Shown piece by piece: positions 57,201 through 64,000 of a stretch of DNA of 64,000 nucleotides (positions within the stretch are counted from its first letter, which is position 1; each line of letters starts with the position of its first letter). The notes under the pieces were generated by a model that worked only from the letters and a program-made list of their open reading frames with translations, was not told the origin of the DNA and searched no databases. The translations under genes were made by a program, and so were the position numbers. Origin of the DNA: Georhizobium profundi (GTDB lineage Bacteria > Pseudomonadota > Alphaproteobacteria > Rhizobiales > Rhizobiaceae); contig NZ_CP032509.1 of the NCBI RefSeq assembly GCF_003952725.1, positions 248,001 through 312,000 of the forward strand, written 5' to 3'.

Positions 57201-58832
57201 ATGGCTTCAGAGGTCAAAACTGGCCGGCTCGGTCCGTTTCCACATGTCAGCATTCCGGTCTTCTCGATCTCTGCAGGGCTGATCGTCGCGTTCATCCTGT
57301 TCGGGGCGCTCTTTCCCGAAACCTCGGGCGCGATCTTCCTCGGAGCACAGGCAGCCGTTGCCGATTATTTCGGCTGGTTCCTGATCCTCGTCACCAATCT
57401 CGCCGTTGCCGCAAGCCTTTATCTCGCCATCGGCCCTTACGGCTCGATCCGGCTGGGCGCGCAGACGGAAACCCCGCAATACGGGCTGTTTTCGTGGATC
57501 GCGATGATGTTTTCCGCGGGCATCGGTATCGGGCTGCTCTATTGGGGCGTCGCCGAGCCGCTGACGCACTTCTACGCGCCGCCGCTCCAGGAGGCTGAAA
57601 GTGTTGCCGCGGCCGAGCAGGCTATGGTCCTCTCCTTCCTTCACTGGGGCTTTCACGGCTGGGGCGTCTACTGCATCGTCGGATGCGCGCTTGCCTACTT
57701 TCACTACCGCAAGGGTCTGCCGCTCTCGATCCGCTCCGCGCTCTATCCAATCATTGGCGAGCGCATCTACGGGCCTTGGGGTCACGCGGTCGATATCTTG
57801 GCCGTGTTCGGCACGATGTTCGGCGTCGTGACCTCGCTCGGCCTCGGCGTCATGCAGATCAATGCCGGTCTCGATACGCTCTTCGGCATCGGCAACAACA
57901 TCGTGGTCCAGTTGCTGTTGATCGCGTTCATCACCGGGCTTGCCACTCTCTCGGTTCTTGCCGGCCTCGATGGCGGCATCAAGCGTCTCTCGAACTTCAA
58001 CATCCAGATGTCGTTCGTGCTGCTCGCCTTCATGGTGATCGCCGGACCGACGCTCTACATTTTCGACAGCTTCGTCGAAAACATGGGCAACTACATCAAC
58101 GAGTTTATCTATTTCTCGTTCTGGTCAGAGGCTTACTCGGGCACCAACTGGCAGGTCGACTGGACGATCTTCTACTGGGCTTGGTGGATTTCCTGGTCGC
58201 CCTTCGTCGGCATCTTCATTGCGCGCATCTCGCGCGGCCGCACCATCCGCGAGTTCACGCTCGGCGTCCTCTTCGTGCCGGCAACGATCATGTTCTTCTG
58301 GTTCACGGCCTTTGGCGGCGTGGCCATTCAGATGGAGCTTGCAGGTGATCCGGGTTTGATCGCCGTGACGCAGGAAGCCTATGGCAATGCCATCTTCCGG
58401 CTGATGGAATTCTACCCGCTCACCGACATCATCACCGGCCTGCTCGTGATCATGATCGTGATGTGGTTCGTCACCTCGTCCGACTCCGCCTCTTTCGTCA
58501 TCGACATGCTGACCGCCGGCGGCGAAGCCGATCCGCCGAAGGTCCAGCGGCTGTTCTGGGCAATTGCCGAAGGCGCGATCGCAGCGGTGCTGCTGGTCGC
58601 GGGTGGGCTCAGCGCGTTGCAGGCGGCGGCCGTCGTGGCCGGCTTCCCCTTCGCCTTCGTCATTCTTGTGATGATGTACGGCCTGATGCGCGGCCTCTCC
58701 CGCGACCACCTCGTGCTCTATCGCTACGAGCAGTGGTACGAGACGGAAAAGGAAGTGGAAGCCAATCTGCCCAAGGCCTACAAGGGCGAGGAAGCCCTTG
58801 GCGGCCCGCCGGAGCTGGCGAAGGGCACGTAA
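57201..58832 (+). CDS. BCCT family transporter (betaine/carnitine/choline)
   Basis: A 543-residue secondary transporter with twelve predicted membrane segments. The glycine-rich GIGIGLLYWGVAEPLTHFY and the conserved DWTIFYWAWWISWSPFVGIF followed by ISRGRTIREF carry the trimethylammonium-binding Trp box. It takes up glycine betaine, choline or carnitine with Na+ or H+. Osmotic regulation is common but the short C-terminal tail here lacks an obvious osmosensory extension. ATG 57201 is chosen (AAAGGG 10 nt upstream); a longer frame starts at 57147. It converges with the class V aminotransferase gene, 10 nt between stops. Confidence 0.94.
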   Translation: MASEVKTGRLGPFPHVSIPVFSISAGLIVAFILFGALFPETSGAIFLGAQAAVADYFGWFLILVTNLAVAASLYLAIGPYGSIRLGAQTETPQYGLFSWIAMMFSAGIGIGLLYWGVAEPLTHFYAPPLQEAESVAAAEQAMVLSFLHWGFHGWGVYCIVGCALAYFHYRKGLPLSIRSALYPIIGERIYGPWGHAVDILAVFGTMFGVVTSLGLGVMQINAGLDTLFGIGNNIVVQLLLIAFITGLATLSVLAGLDGGIKRLSNFNIQMSFVLLAFMVIAGPTLYIFDSFVENMGNYINEFIYFSFWSEAYSGTNWQVDWTIFYWAWWISWSPFVGIFIARISRGRTIREFTLGVLFVPATIMFFWFTAFGGVAIQMELAGDPGLIAVTQEAYGNAIFRLMEFYPLTDIITGLLVIMIVMWFVTSSDSASFVIDMLTAGGEADPPKVQRLFWAIAEGAIAAVLLVAGGLSALQAAAVVAGFPFAFVILVMMYGLMRGLSRDHLVLYRYEQWYETEKEVEANLPKAYKGEEALGGPPELAKGT

Positions 58833-58842
58833 AGCCTATCGA

Positions 58843-59988
58843 TCAGGAAAGATGGGTTCGCATGGCATCCACCAGCACTGCGACCCCGTCCATCGTCGTC
58901 ACAGGACCAGGCGAGAAGCGCAGCAGCGCGTCCCGCCTGTCTGCGTATATGCCGCGATCGCGCAAGGTCGATAGCAGGCCCTCGGCGGTTTGGCTGTCCT
59001 CCAGACGGATCATCACGCTGCCGCCGCGCGCGTTGTCGTCGCGCGGGCTGACGAGGCTGAACGGCAGGCCCTCGATGCCGGCGAAGATGGCGTCTGACAG
59101 CGCCCGGTTGTGCGCAAGCAGCGCCTGCTGGTCCTGGGCCGCATGCCAGCGCATCGCAGGCAGGCTTGCAAGAGCAGAGACCACCGAGGGGGTGCCATTG
59201 TCGAAGCGGCGGATGTCGGATGCATAGTGGAACTTGTCCAGGTCCCAGGAAAACGGGTTTTCCTGGCTGAACCAGCCGCGAAACTCAGGCTCGCAGGCGG
59301 CGATCAACTCGCTCGCCACGTGAAGTATCCCCGCGCCCGGCGTGCCGCACATCCATTTGAGGCTGGTGGAGATGGTGAAATCCACAGCCGGTTCGTTGAC
59401 GGAGAACGGCAGTAGCCCGGCGGCCTGCGTGATATCGACGCCAACAAGGCTACCCATCTTGCGGCCATGGGCGGTCAGCGCGGCAATGTCTGCGCGATGC
59501 GACGAGGTGGACGACACCCAGGTCAGGAGCGCCAGCCCGACGGTCTCGTCCCATTGGGCGATCACGTCCTCGTCTTCCACATAGGACGCGCCTTGGCGCA
59601 GCGGCACGGTCTCCAGCGAAAAGCCGAAGCGGGGTGCAAGCGCCGTCAGGAGGAAGTGCAGCGACGGGAAGCAGTCGCCTGCCACCAGGAGTTTGCGTCC
59701 TTTGAGATGCTTGCCCGGGAGTGCGCCGATCAACGCATAGAGCGCGGCGGTCACGTTTTCCGATGTCGTCACGGTGCCCTCGGGCGCGCCGATCAGGCGG
59801 CGCCAATGCTCGATGAACTCAGCGCGCCGACCCAGGATCGCGCTCCACTGGCCATCGTCCGGCGCACCCCAGACACCGGCAAACTCGGTCATCGCCGCGG
59901 CAATGTCCTCAGCCTTGCCGGGATACTGGCCGATCGAGTGATAGAGGAAATAGCCGGAGCCATCCTTTTCGAGGCGCTGAGCGGTCAT
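58843..59988 (-). CDS. Class V aminotransferase-fold PLP enzyme (kynureninase-like)
   Basis: A 381-residue fold-type I PLP enzyme of the class V family. The PLP Lys is Lys211 (TISTSLKWMCGTPGAG) and Asp185 (VGVDITQAAG) would bind the pyridine nitrogen; LLTWVSSTSSHRADI and RFDNGTPSVVSALASL resemble kynureninase and cysteine desulfurase-like proteins. The reaction is uncertain: beta-gamma cleavage of kynurenine-like compounds, transamination or lyase chemistry are possible. It is the last gene of an operon with a GntR regulator, a binding protein and a permease, so it probably degrades an imported amino-acid-like compound. Confidence 0.85.
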   Translation of the reverse strand: MTAQRLEKDGSGYFLYHSIGQYPGKAEDIAAAMTEFAGVWGAPDDGQWSAILGRRAEFIEHWRRLIGAPEGTVTTSENVTAALYALIGALPGKHLKGRKLLVAGDCFPSLHFLLTALAPRFGFSLETVPLRQGASYVEDEDVIAQWDETVGLALLTWVSSTSSHRADIAALTAHGRKMGSLVGVDITQAAGLLPFSVNEPAVDFTISTSLKWMCGTPGAGILHVASELIAACEPEFRGWFSQENPFSWDLDKFHYASDIRRFDNGTPSVVSALASLPAMRWHAAQDQQALLAHNRALSDAIFAGIEGLPFSLVSPRDDNARGGSVMIRLEDSQTAEGLLSTLRDRGIYADRRDALLRFSPGPVTTMDGVAVLVDAMRTHLS

Positions 59989-60023
59989 GTGATGTCTTCA
60001 AGTCCCTGGGTGCTGGGTGGCGA

Positions 60024-60689
60024 TCAATTCGTGCGGAAGCGGTTTTCGAGATAGGAAACGAGACGCACCGCCGGCAAAAGAACGATCAGATAGATGAGCG
60101 CGGCGGCGATCAGCGGCGATGGATTGGCGGTCAGCGCCTGCGCATCGGTCGCCTGCTTGAGCAGGTCCGGCATTGCCACCACGGAAGCGAGCGACGTGTC
60201 CTTTGCGATCGCAACCGAGTTCGATGTGTGCGGCGGAATGGCGATGCGAAACGCCTGCGGCAGGATCACCTTGATGATGATGATGCGAAACGGCAGCCCG
60301 AGCGATTCAGCGGCTTCCGTCTGACCCTTCGGAATCGCCTGGATGCCGGCGCGAAACACTTCCGCCGTAAAGGCGGAAAAGACGAGGCTGAGCGCCAGCA
60401 CGGCCGAGACGAAGGGCGAGAAGCGCAGGCCCATGAAGGGCAGCGCGTAATAGATGAGGACGAGAAGCACGAGGATCGGGATCGCCCGGAACACGTCGAT
60501 ATAGGCGACGGCCAGCAGCCGGAACGGCTTGGCGGCATAAAGCCGGATCAGGCACATCAGGACCCCGGCGATCGCGCCGACCGTCAAGGTCGCGCCCGCC
60601 AGCGCCAACGTGTTCCAGATGCCGCGCCACAGCATCGGCAGCACGCGCATGATGACATCGATGTTGAGGAATGTGTCGACGAAACTCAT
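60024..60689 (-). CDS. Polar amino acid-type ABC transporter permease
   Basis: A 221-residue inner-membrane permease of the HisM/GlnP family with about five membrane segments. The EAA loop reads FRAGIQAIPKGQTEAAESLG; the N-terminal WRGIWNTLALAGATLTVGAI block is typical. It works with the binding protein encoded upstream. No second permease or ATP-binding gene is found in this operon, so it may form a homodimer with an ATPase from elsewhere. Confidence 0.9.
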   Translation of the reverse strand: MSFVDTFLNIDVIMRVLPMLWRGIWNTLALAGATLTVGAIAGVLMCLIRLYAAKPFRLLAVAYIDVFRAIPILVLLVLIYYALPFMGLRFSPFVSAVLALSLVFSAFTAEVFRAGIQAIPKGQTEAAESLGLPFRIIIIKVILPQAFRIAIPPHTSNSVAIAKDTSLASVVAMPDLLKQATDAQALTANPSPLIAAALIYLIVLLPAVRLVSYLENRFRTN

Positions 60690-60768
60690 GGCGGACCTTC
60701 GCGCTTGTCAGAGATCAAAAAGAAGCGGCCCGTCTGTTGCAACGGGCCGCCATGTCGCGAAATGCCGC

Positions 60769-61554
60769 TTACTCGGCGGTGGGAATTTCAAGCACCGTCA
60801 CGGTCGAACTGTCGGCCGCAGGTGCTTCGCCAAGCCATTTCTCGTAGATTTCGGCGAGCGTGCCGTCTTCCTTGATCTCGCTGATGGCCGCGTTGATCGG
60901 CTCCAGCAGTTCGGAGCCCTTCGGCAGCATCAGGCCGTACTGGTCCCCAGTCGGGATCACTTCGGCGATGTTGAGATCAGGCATTTCCTTGGCTGCGAAG
61001 ATGAAGCCCGTCACGTCGCCGATGGCGCCGGCAATGCGGCCTGCACGCACGTCGAGCAGCAGACCCTGCTGGTCCGGGTAGGTGCGCAGCTCGCCGAAAC
61101 CGTATTCGGCCGTGTTGGCCTGGATCCAGGCATCGCCGGTCGAGGAGGCAATGGCGCCGACGGGCTCGCCAGCGAGATCTGCAAGGCTCGACGCGCCGTC
61201 AGCGAGGGACACGAGCGCGAGGTCCGCGTCGTAGTAGCCCTGCGTGAAGGACTGGCTCTGCAGGCGCTCCTGCGTGATCGTGATCGTGGAGATCGCAACG
61301 TCGATGCGGCCGGAAGCGGTGGCGGCGAACAGTGCCTGGAAGCCGAGGTCGGAGATCTCGAGGTCCATCTCGAGCCGTTCGGCGACTTCCGTGATCAGGT
61401 CGACTTCGAAGCCTTCGAACTCGCTCTGCTCGTTCTTGAATTCCCATGGCGGGTTCGACGGATAAGCGCCGACGGTGAGCGTCTCGGCGAATGCCGCTGC
61501 ACCGGCTGTCAGGCCGAGTGCAAGGGTCGTTGTGGCAAGCAGCAGTTTCTTCAT
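60769..61554 (-). CDS. Polar amino acid-type ABC transporter substrate-binding protein
   Basis: A 261-residue periplasmic binding protein of SBP family 3. A Sec signal peptide (LLLATTTLALGLTAGAAAFAE) is followed by motifs PSNPPWEFKNEQSEFEGFEV, VDLITEVAERLEMDLEI, and SGRIDVAISTITITQERLQS. The ligand is an amino acid or related compound. Its start overlaps the last codons of the GntR gene, and the permease gene is 79 nt downstream. Confidence 0.92.
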   Translation of the reverse strand: MKKLLLATTTLALGLTAGAAAFAETLTVGAYPSNPPWEFKNEQSEFEGFEVDLITEVAERLEMDLEISDLGFQALFAATASGRIDVAISTITITQERLQSQSFTQGYYDADLALVSLADGASSLADLAGEPVGAIASSTGDAWIQANTAEYGFGELRTYPDQQGLLLDVRAGRIAGAIGDVTGFIFAAKEMPDLNIAEVIPTGDQYGLMLPKGSELLEPINAAISEIKEDGTLAEIYEKWLGEAPAADSSTVTVLEIPTAE

Positions 61555-62306
61555 GTGACTTGTTCCTCTCGTTTGGCCTTTTTTTCCTTCACGCTCGCGC
61601 CGGCGATCGATCGAAAGACCTCCAGCGTGATCTCGACATGCAGGCGCAGCTTCTCACGCGCCACCGGGGCGTCGCGATCGAGAACGACCTGCATCAATTC
61701 CGTGTGGGCGGATACCGAATGTGCGCGGGACAAAAGCGCTTCGGTTTCCGGCGTGTGCTTCTCCGGGCCATGCGGGTTAATGGCGCGCGGATGGAAGAGA
61801 AGTGCCTGGTGGTGCAGCCGCAGTTGCTCTGCCGTCCGCACGAAAAAACGCTTCAGCCAGGACGAACGTCCGGCGGCGTGCAGTGCGATGTGAAACGCAT
61901 CATGCGTCTCGTCCCACAGCTGGCGGGCGGCGACATCGACATTGCCCGCAGGTGGCGCAACCTGGGTGAGGCGATGATGGGCAGCAACAATGCCGCTTTC
62001 CCAATCGAGATCGCCATGGGCGATCGCATCTTCCAGAAGCGAAGTCTCCACGGTCAGGCGGGCGATTTCAAGATCTTCCAGCTCGGGCAGTGAGACAGGA
62101 GCGACGCGCCATCCACGGTTGGCGCTGCCGACGACCAATTGCTTCTCTTCAAGACGGGAAAGAGCCTCGCGCAACGGGGTGGCACTCACGCCATAGAGGC
62201 CCGAAAGCGCTGCGATGCGCAGCGGCTGACCGGGCGCGTGACTGCCGTTCAGAATGTCACGGTGCAGCATCTCGAAAGCCGCATCTGTCTTGGCCGAATA
62301 CCCCAT
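61551..62306 (-). CDS. GntR family transcriptional regulator (FadR/FCD subfamily)
   Basis: A 251-residue repressor or activator with an N-terminal winged helix (LRIAALSGLYGVSATPLREA, LSRLEEKQLVV) and a C-terminal all-helical FCD effector domain (LWDETHDAFHIALHAAGRSS). FCD regulators respond to small organic acids. It heads the transporter/PLP enzyme operon and is divergent from the SDR gene, so it probably controls both directions from the 71-nt intergenic region. No ribosome binding site is obvious before its ATG. Confidence 0.9.
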   Translation of the reverse strand: MGYSAKTDAAFEMLHRDILNGSHAPGQPLRIAALSGLYGVSATPLREALSRLEEKQLVVGSANRGWRVAPVSLPELEDLEIARLTVETSLLEDAIAHGDLDWESGIVAAHHRLTQVAPPAGNVDVAARQLWDETHDAFHIALHAAGRSSWLKRFFVRTAEQLRLHHQALLFHPRAINPHGPEKHTPETEALLSRAHSVSAHTELMQVVLDRDAPVAREKLRLHVEITLEVFRSIAGASVKEKKAKREEQVT

Positions 62307-62343
62307 GACAAAAATCTTATTATATACAATCCGGCAAATCCAC

Positions 62344-62349
62344 TATAAT
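62344..62349 (+). promoter_or_regulatory. Perfect -10 element upstream of the SDR gene
   Basis: TATAAT at 62344-62349 lies 28 nt before the SDR start codon, in the gap between the divergent GntR and SDR genes. No good -35 element precedes it, so an activator or extended contact may be needed. A second TATAAT on the minus strand (62319-62324) is close to the GntR ATG. The A/T-rich sequence between them is the likely operator region. Confidence 0.35.
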
Positions 62350-62377
62350 TATTGCCTGCAGCAAGGGAGATGTGTGG

Positions 62378-63115
62378 ATGGCTGAAACGAGGATCGCGGT
62401 GGTTACCGGCGCCGCCGGAGGCATGGGGCGAGCGATCGTGGAAACCCTGCTGCAATCGGGCATGACCGTCGTCGGCCTCGACATCGACGGGAAGGCCGTG
62501 AAGGCGATGGAAGCGGCTTCAGAAGGCAATTTTGAAGGCCATCAGGTCGATCTGACGAAGGCCGATGCGATCGCGGAAGTGTTCGAGGCAATCGCCCAAA
62601 AGCACGGCGGCATCGACGCACTCGTCAACAATGCCGGCACGTGCCTCATGTCCGCCTTTCCGGACATTCCCGCCGACGAACTCGATCGTCAGATGTCGAT
62701 CAACTTCTCGTCCGCGTTTCACTGCTCGCAGCAGGCCGTGAAGCTCATGGCCGGCCGGCCCGGCGTGCGCAAGATCGTCATGATCTCTTCGAACGGCGCC
62801 TACAATTTCGATGTGTTCGACCCGCCGCATTACCGCGCGAGCAAGGCGGCGATGGACACGCTGACGAAGGATCTCGCGCGCCGCTATGCCCGCGACAAGA
62901 TCGCCGTCAATTCCATCGCGCCAGCCATGACCGAGACGCCGCTCTTCGGCGTCGTCAGCGAAGAGGTCCTCGAGAAGGCACTCGCAGCCATGCCGCATGG
63001 CCGCGCCATGCAGCCGAGCGAAATCGCCGCTTGGGTCGCCTTCCTGCTTTCACCGGCAGGCGACGTTTCAAGCGGCAATGTCATCATCCTCAATCAGGGT
63101 CGCGATGTTCGCTAA
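62378..63115 (+). CDS. SDR family oxidoreductase
   Basis: A 245-residue classical short-chain dehydrogenase. The NAD(P) loop is VVTGAAGGMGRAIVET, DLTKADAI and VNNAGTCLMS follow, and the catalytic Ser-Tyr-Lys set is in MISSNGAYNFDVFDPPHYRA then SKAA (Ser, Tyr, Lys). It oxidises or reduces a hydroxyl/keto group of a small metabolite, with NAD likely because of the acidic residue after strand 2 (VGLDIDGK). AAGGGAGA precedes ATG 62378. It is divergent from the GntR gene and overlaps the tail of the lactonase-like gene by 4 nt. Confidence 0.9.
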   Translation: MAETRIAVVTGAAGGMGRAIVETLLQSGMTVVGLDIDGKAVKAMEAASEGNFEGHQVDLTKADAIAEVFEAIAQKHGGIDALVNNAGTCLMSAFPDIPADELDRQMSINFSSAFHCSQQAVKLMAGRPGVRKIVMISSNGAYNFDVFDPPHYRASKAAMDTLTKDLARRYARDKIAVNSIAPAMTETPLFGVVSEEVLEKALAAMPHGRAMQPSEIAAWVAFLLSPAGDVSSGNVIILNQGRDVR

Positions 63116-63870
63116 GCGTAGAATTCCGGCGATTTCTTCAGCTGCGGCCACTGCTCGGGCGAGTGGCCGTAAATGATCATCGCACCCTTCTCAGCCGCCA
63201 GACGCATCAACCGGTCGGCGCTTTCGATCGCAGCTGTCGGATCGTCGGCTGTATCGAAGCGCTCGTCGATTTCCGCCGGCCGCGAGATGGCATCGCCCGT
63301 CAGAAGCACCGGACCGGTCTCGGGCAGCTCGACGAGCAGGGCCAGCTGGCCGATCGTGTGGCCGGGGGCTGCCAGAACCTTGAGACCGGGGCCGAGATCG
63401 ACGTCGCCATCGACCAGCATGTATTCGCGATCCGGCCAGTCGAGCGGCTTCAGCCCGCTCCAGTATATCGGCTTTTCAAGCGCGCGTTCTGCGGCCGACA
63501 TGAGGATCGGGCGGCCGGGGAAATCGGCGATCCCGCCGACATGGTCGATATGGGTGTGCGTCATGACGAGGAGATCGACATCGTCCATCGCGACGCCGGC
63601 CTTGGCCAGTTGCGCCTTTGGCAGGTTCTCCTCGGTGAGCGAAAGCACGACGCCAAAGCTGCCAAGCTTGTCTTCGGCGCTGGAGGCCTCGATGTCATAG
63701 GCATACTTAGCCGGGAAACCGGTATCGACGAGAATGGTCTCGTCGCGGTCGGTGCGGATCAGAAAGCCGACGATCCCGATCACCCGGCCATTGGCATGGA
63801 CCTTGAACAAACCGTAGTCGAGAACGGTCAGCGATACCGGCTTACCTTTGATATAAATTTCTGAATTCAT
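63112..63870 (-). CDS. Metallo-beta-lactamase fold hydrolase, N-acyl-homoserine-lactonase-like
   Basis: A 252-residue metallo-beta-lactamase fold enzyme. The zinc motif is THTHIDHVGG, followed by SAAERA, APGHTIGQLALLV (third His) and a ligand Asp in LLTGDAISR. Such proteins hydrolyse lactones, including acyl-homoserine lactones (AttM/BlcC-like) or sugar lactones. GAGGAG precedes the ATG. It lies next to, but convergent with, the SDR gene and divergent from a partial gene at 63911, so it may belong to a different unit. The true substrate is not known. Confidence 0.87.
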   Translation of the reverse strand: MNSEIYIKGKPVSLTVLDYGLFKVHANGRVIGIVGFLIRTDRDETILVDTGFPAKYAYDIEASSAEDKLGSFGVVLSLTEENLPKAQLAKAGVAMDDVDLLVMTHTHIDHVGGIADFPGRPILMSAAERALEKPIYWSGLKPLDWPDREYMLVDGDVDLGPGLKVLAAPGHTIGQLALLVELPETGPVLLTGDAISRPAEIDERFDTADDPTAAIESADRLMRLAAEKGAMIIYGHSPEQWPQLKKSPEFYA

Positions 63871-63910
63871 TTAGTAATCTCCTCTTTCCGCCTAGTAGGT
63901 GCCGATCCGG

Positions 63911-64000
63911 ATGAAAGTCAAGATTCACACGCTCTTTCAGTATCTGCTCGATACGACCGAGGCGGACCCGGAAGCGATCGTCGGCTTTTCGCTGGCGCGC
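63911..64000 (+). CDS. Possible 5' end of a gene cut by the window edge
   Basis: A plus-strand frame opens with ATG at 63911 and runs without a stop to the end of the window (30 codons, starting MKVKIHTLFQYLLD). A weak AGGTG is 10 nt upstream. The composition looks coding (mixed hydrophobic and acidic) compared with the Arg-rich minus-strand readings. It is divergent from the lactonase-like gene. The segment is too short to name. Confidence 0.4.
   Translation, partial: MKVKIHTLFQYLLDTTEADPEAIVGFSLAR

Overview
The window is GC-rich chromosomal DNA from an alphaproteobacterium, most likely of the Hyphomicrobiales (Rhizobium/Agrobacterium/Brucella side). Support comes from a Rhizobium-type phospholipid N-methyltransferase next to dnaKJ, a short SRP RNA directly upstream of dnaX-ybaB-recR, a CtrA-type TTAA-N7-TTAA box, a cytochrome c whose N-terminus resembles rhizobial CycM, and a yej operon with two solute-binding proteins. 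No rRNA, tRNA, CRISPR array, insertion sequence or prophage was recognised. It reads as core chromosome with one small accessory insertion.

Layout. 1-6.4 kb: the 3' part of fabI, a non-coding stretch with two strong hairpins, an M20 dipeptidase, a membrane acyltransferase, a Pro/Ala-rich lipoprotein and a membrane alpha/beta-hydrolase. 6.4-20.3 kb: class A penicillin-binding protein with a CtrA box, dnaK, dnaJ, pmtA, an FMN reductase, pyrF, a DUF1330 protein, an NDUFA9-like protein, uppP, a GST, queG, an SDR and an RlpA-like protein. 20.3-29.7 kb (minus strand): soluble globin-coupled chemoreceptor, a peptide ABC importer (fused ATPase, two permeases, binding protein) with an M20 deacylase, and an MltB-type transglycosylase. 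29.8-38.8 kb: SH3/glycine-zipper protein, recR, ybaB, dnaX and SRP RNA, HIT protein, nudC, pheA, kdsB and a three-heme cytochrome c.

38.9-49.0 kb is one long plus-strand operon: two YejA-type binding proteins (one Sec, one Tat exported), yejB, yejE, a vapBC toxin-antitoxin pair, yejF, a Nudix hydrolase and a GhrA-like dehydrogenase. Many junctions overlap by a few bases. The vapBC pair separates yejE from yejF and appears to be an insertion: an orphan ribosome binding site and ATG remain just after the yejE stop, and the presumed VapBC operator starts at that ATG.

49.1-64 kb: DUF1801 protein, a minus-strand unit of M17 aminopeptidase, MarR regulator and NlpC/P60 peptidase, a TPR lipoprotein, lepA, a methyltransferase, a fatty acid desaturase and a BCCT transporter. 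Last comes a catabolic-looking cluster: GntR regulator, binding protein and one permease with no ATPase gene, a class V PLP enzyme, a divergent SDR and a lactonase-like metallo-beta-lactamase.

The most interesting items are the vapBC insertion in the yej operon, the three-heme cytochrome c, a perfect 13-bp palindrome before pmtA, the CtrA box before the penicillin-binding protein, a hairpin that hides the ribosome binding site of the RlpA-like gene, and the C-rich-loop hairpins after fabI. All functional statements come from motifs and context read by eye; no database search was run.
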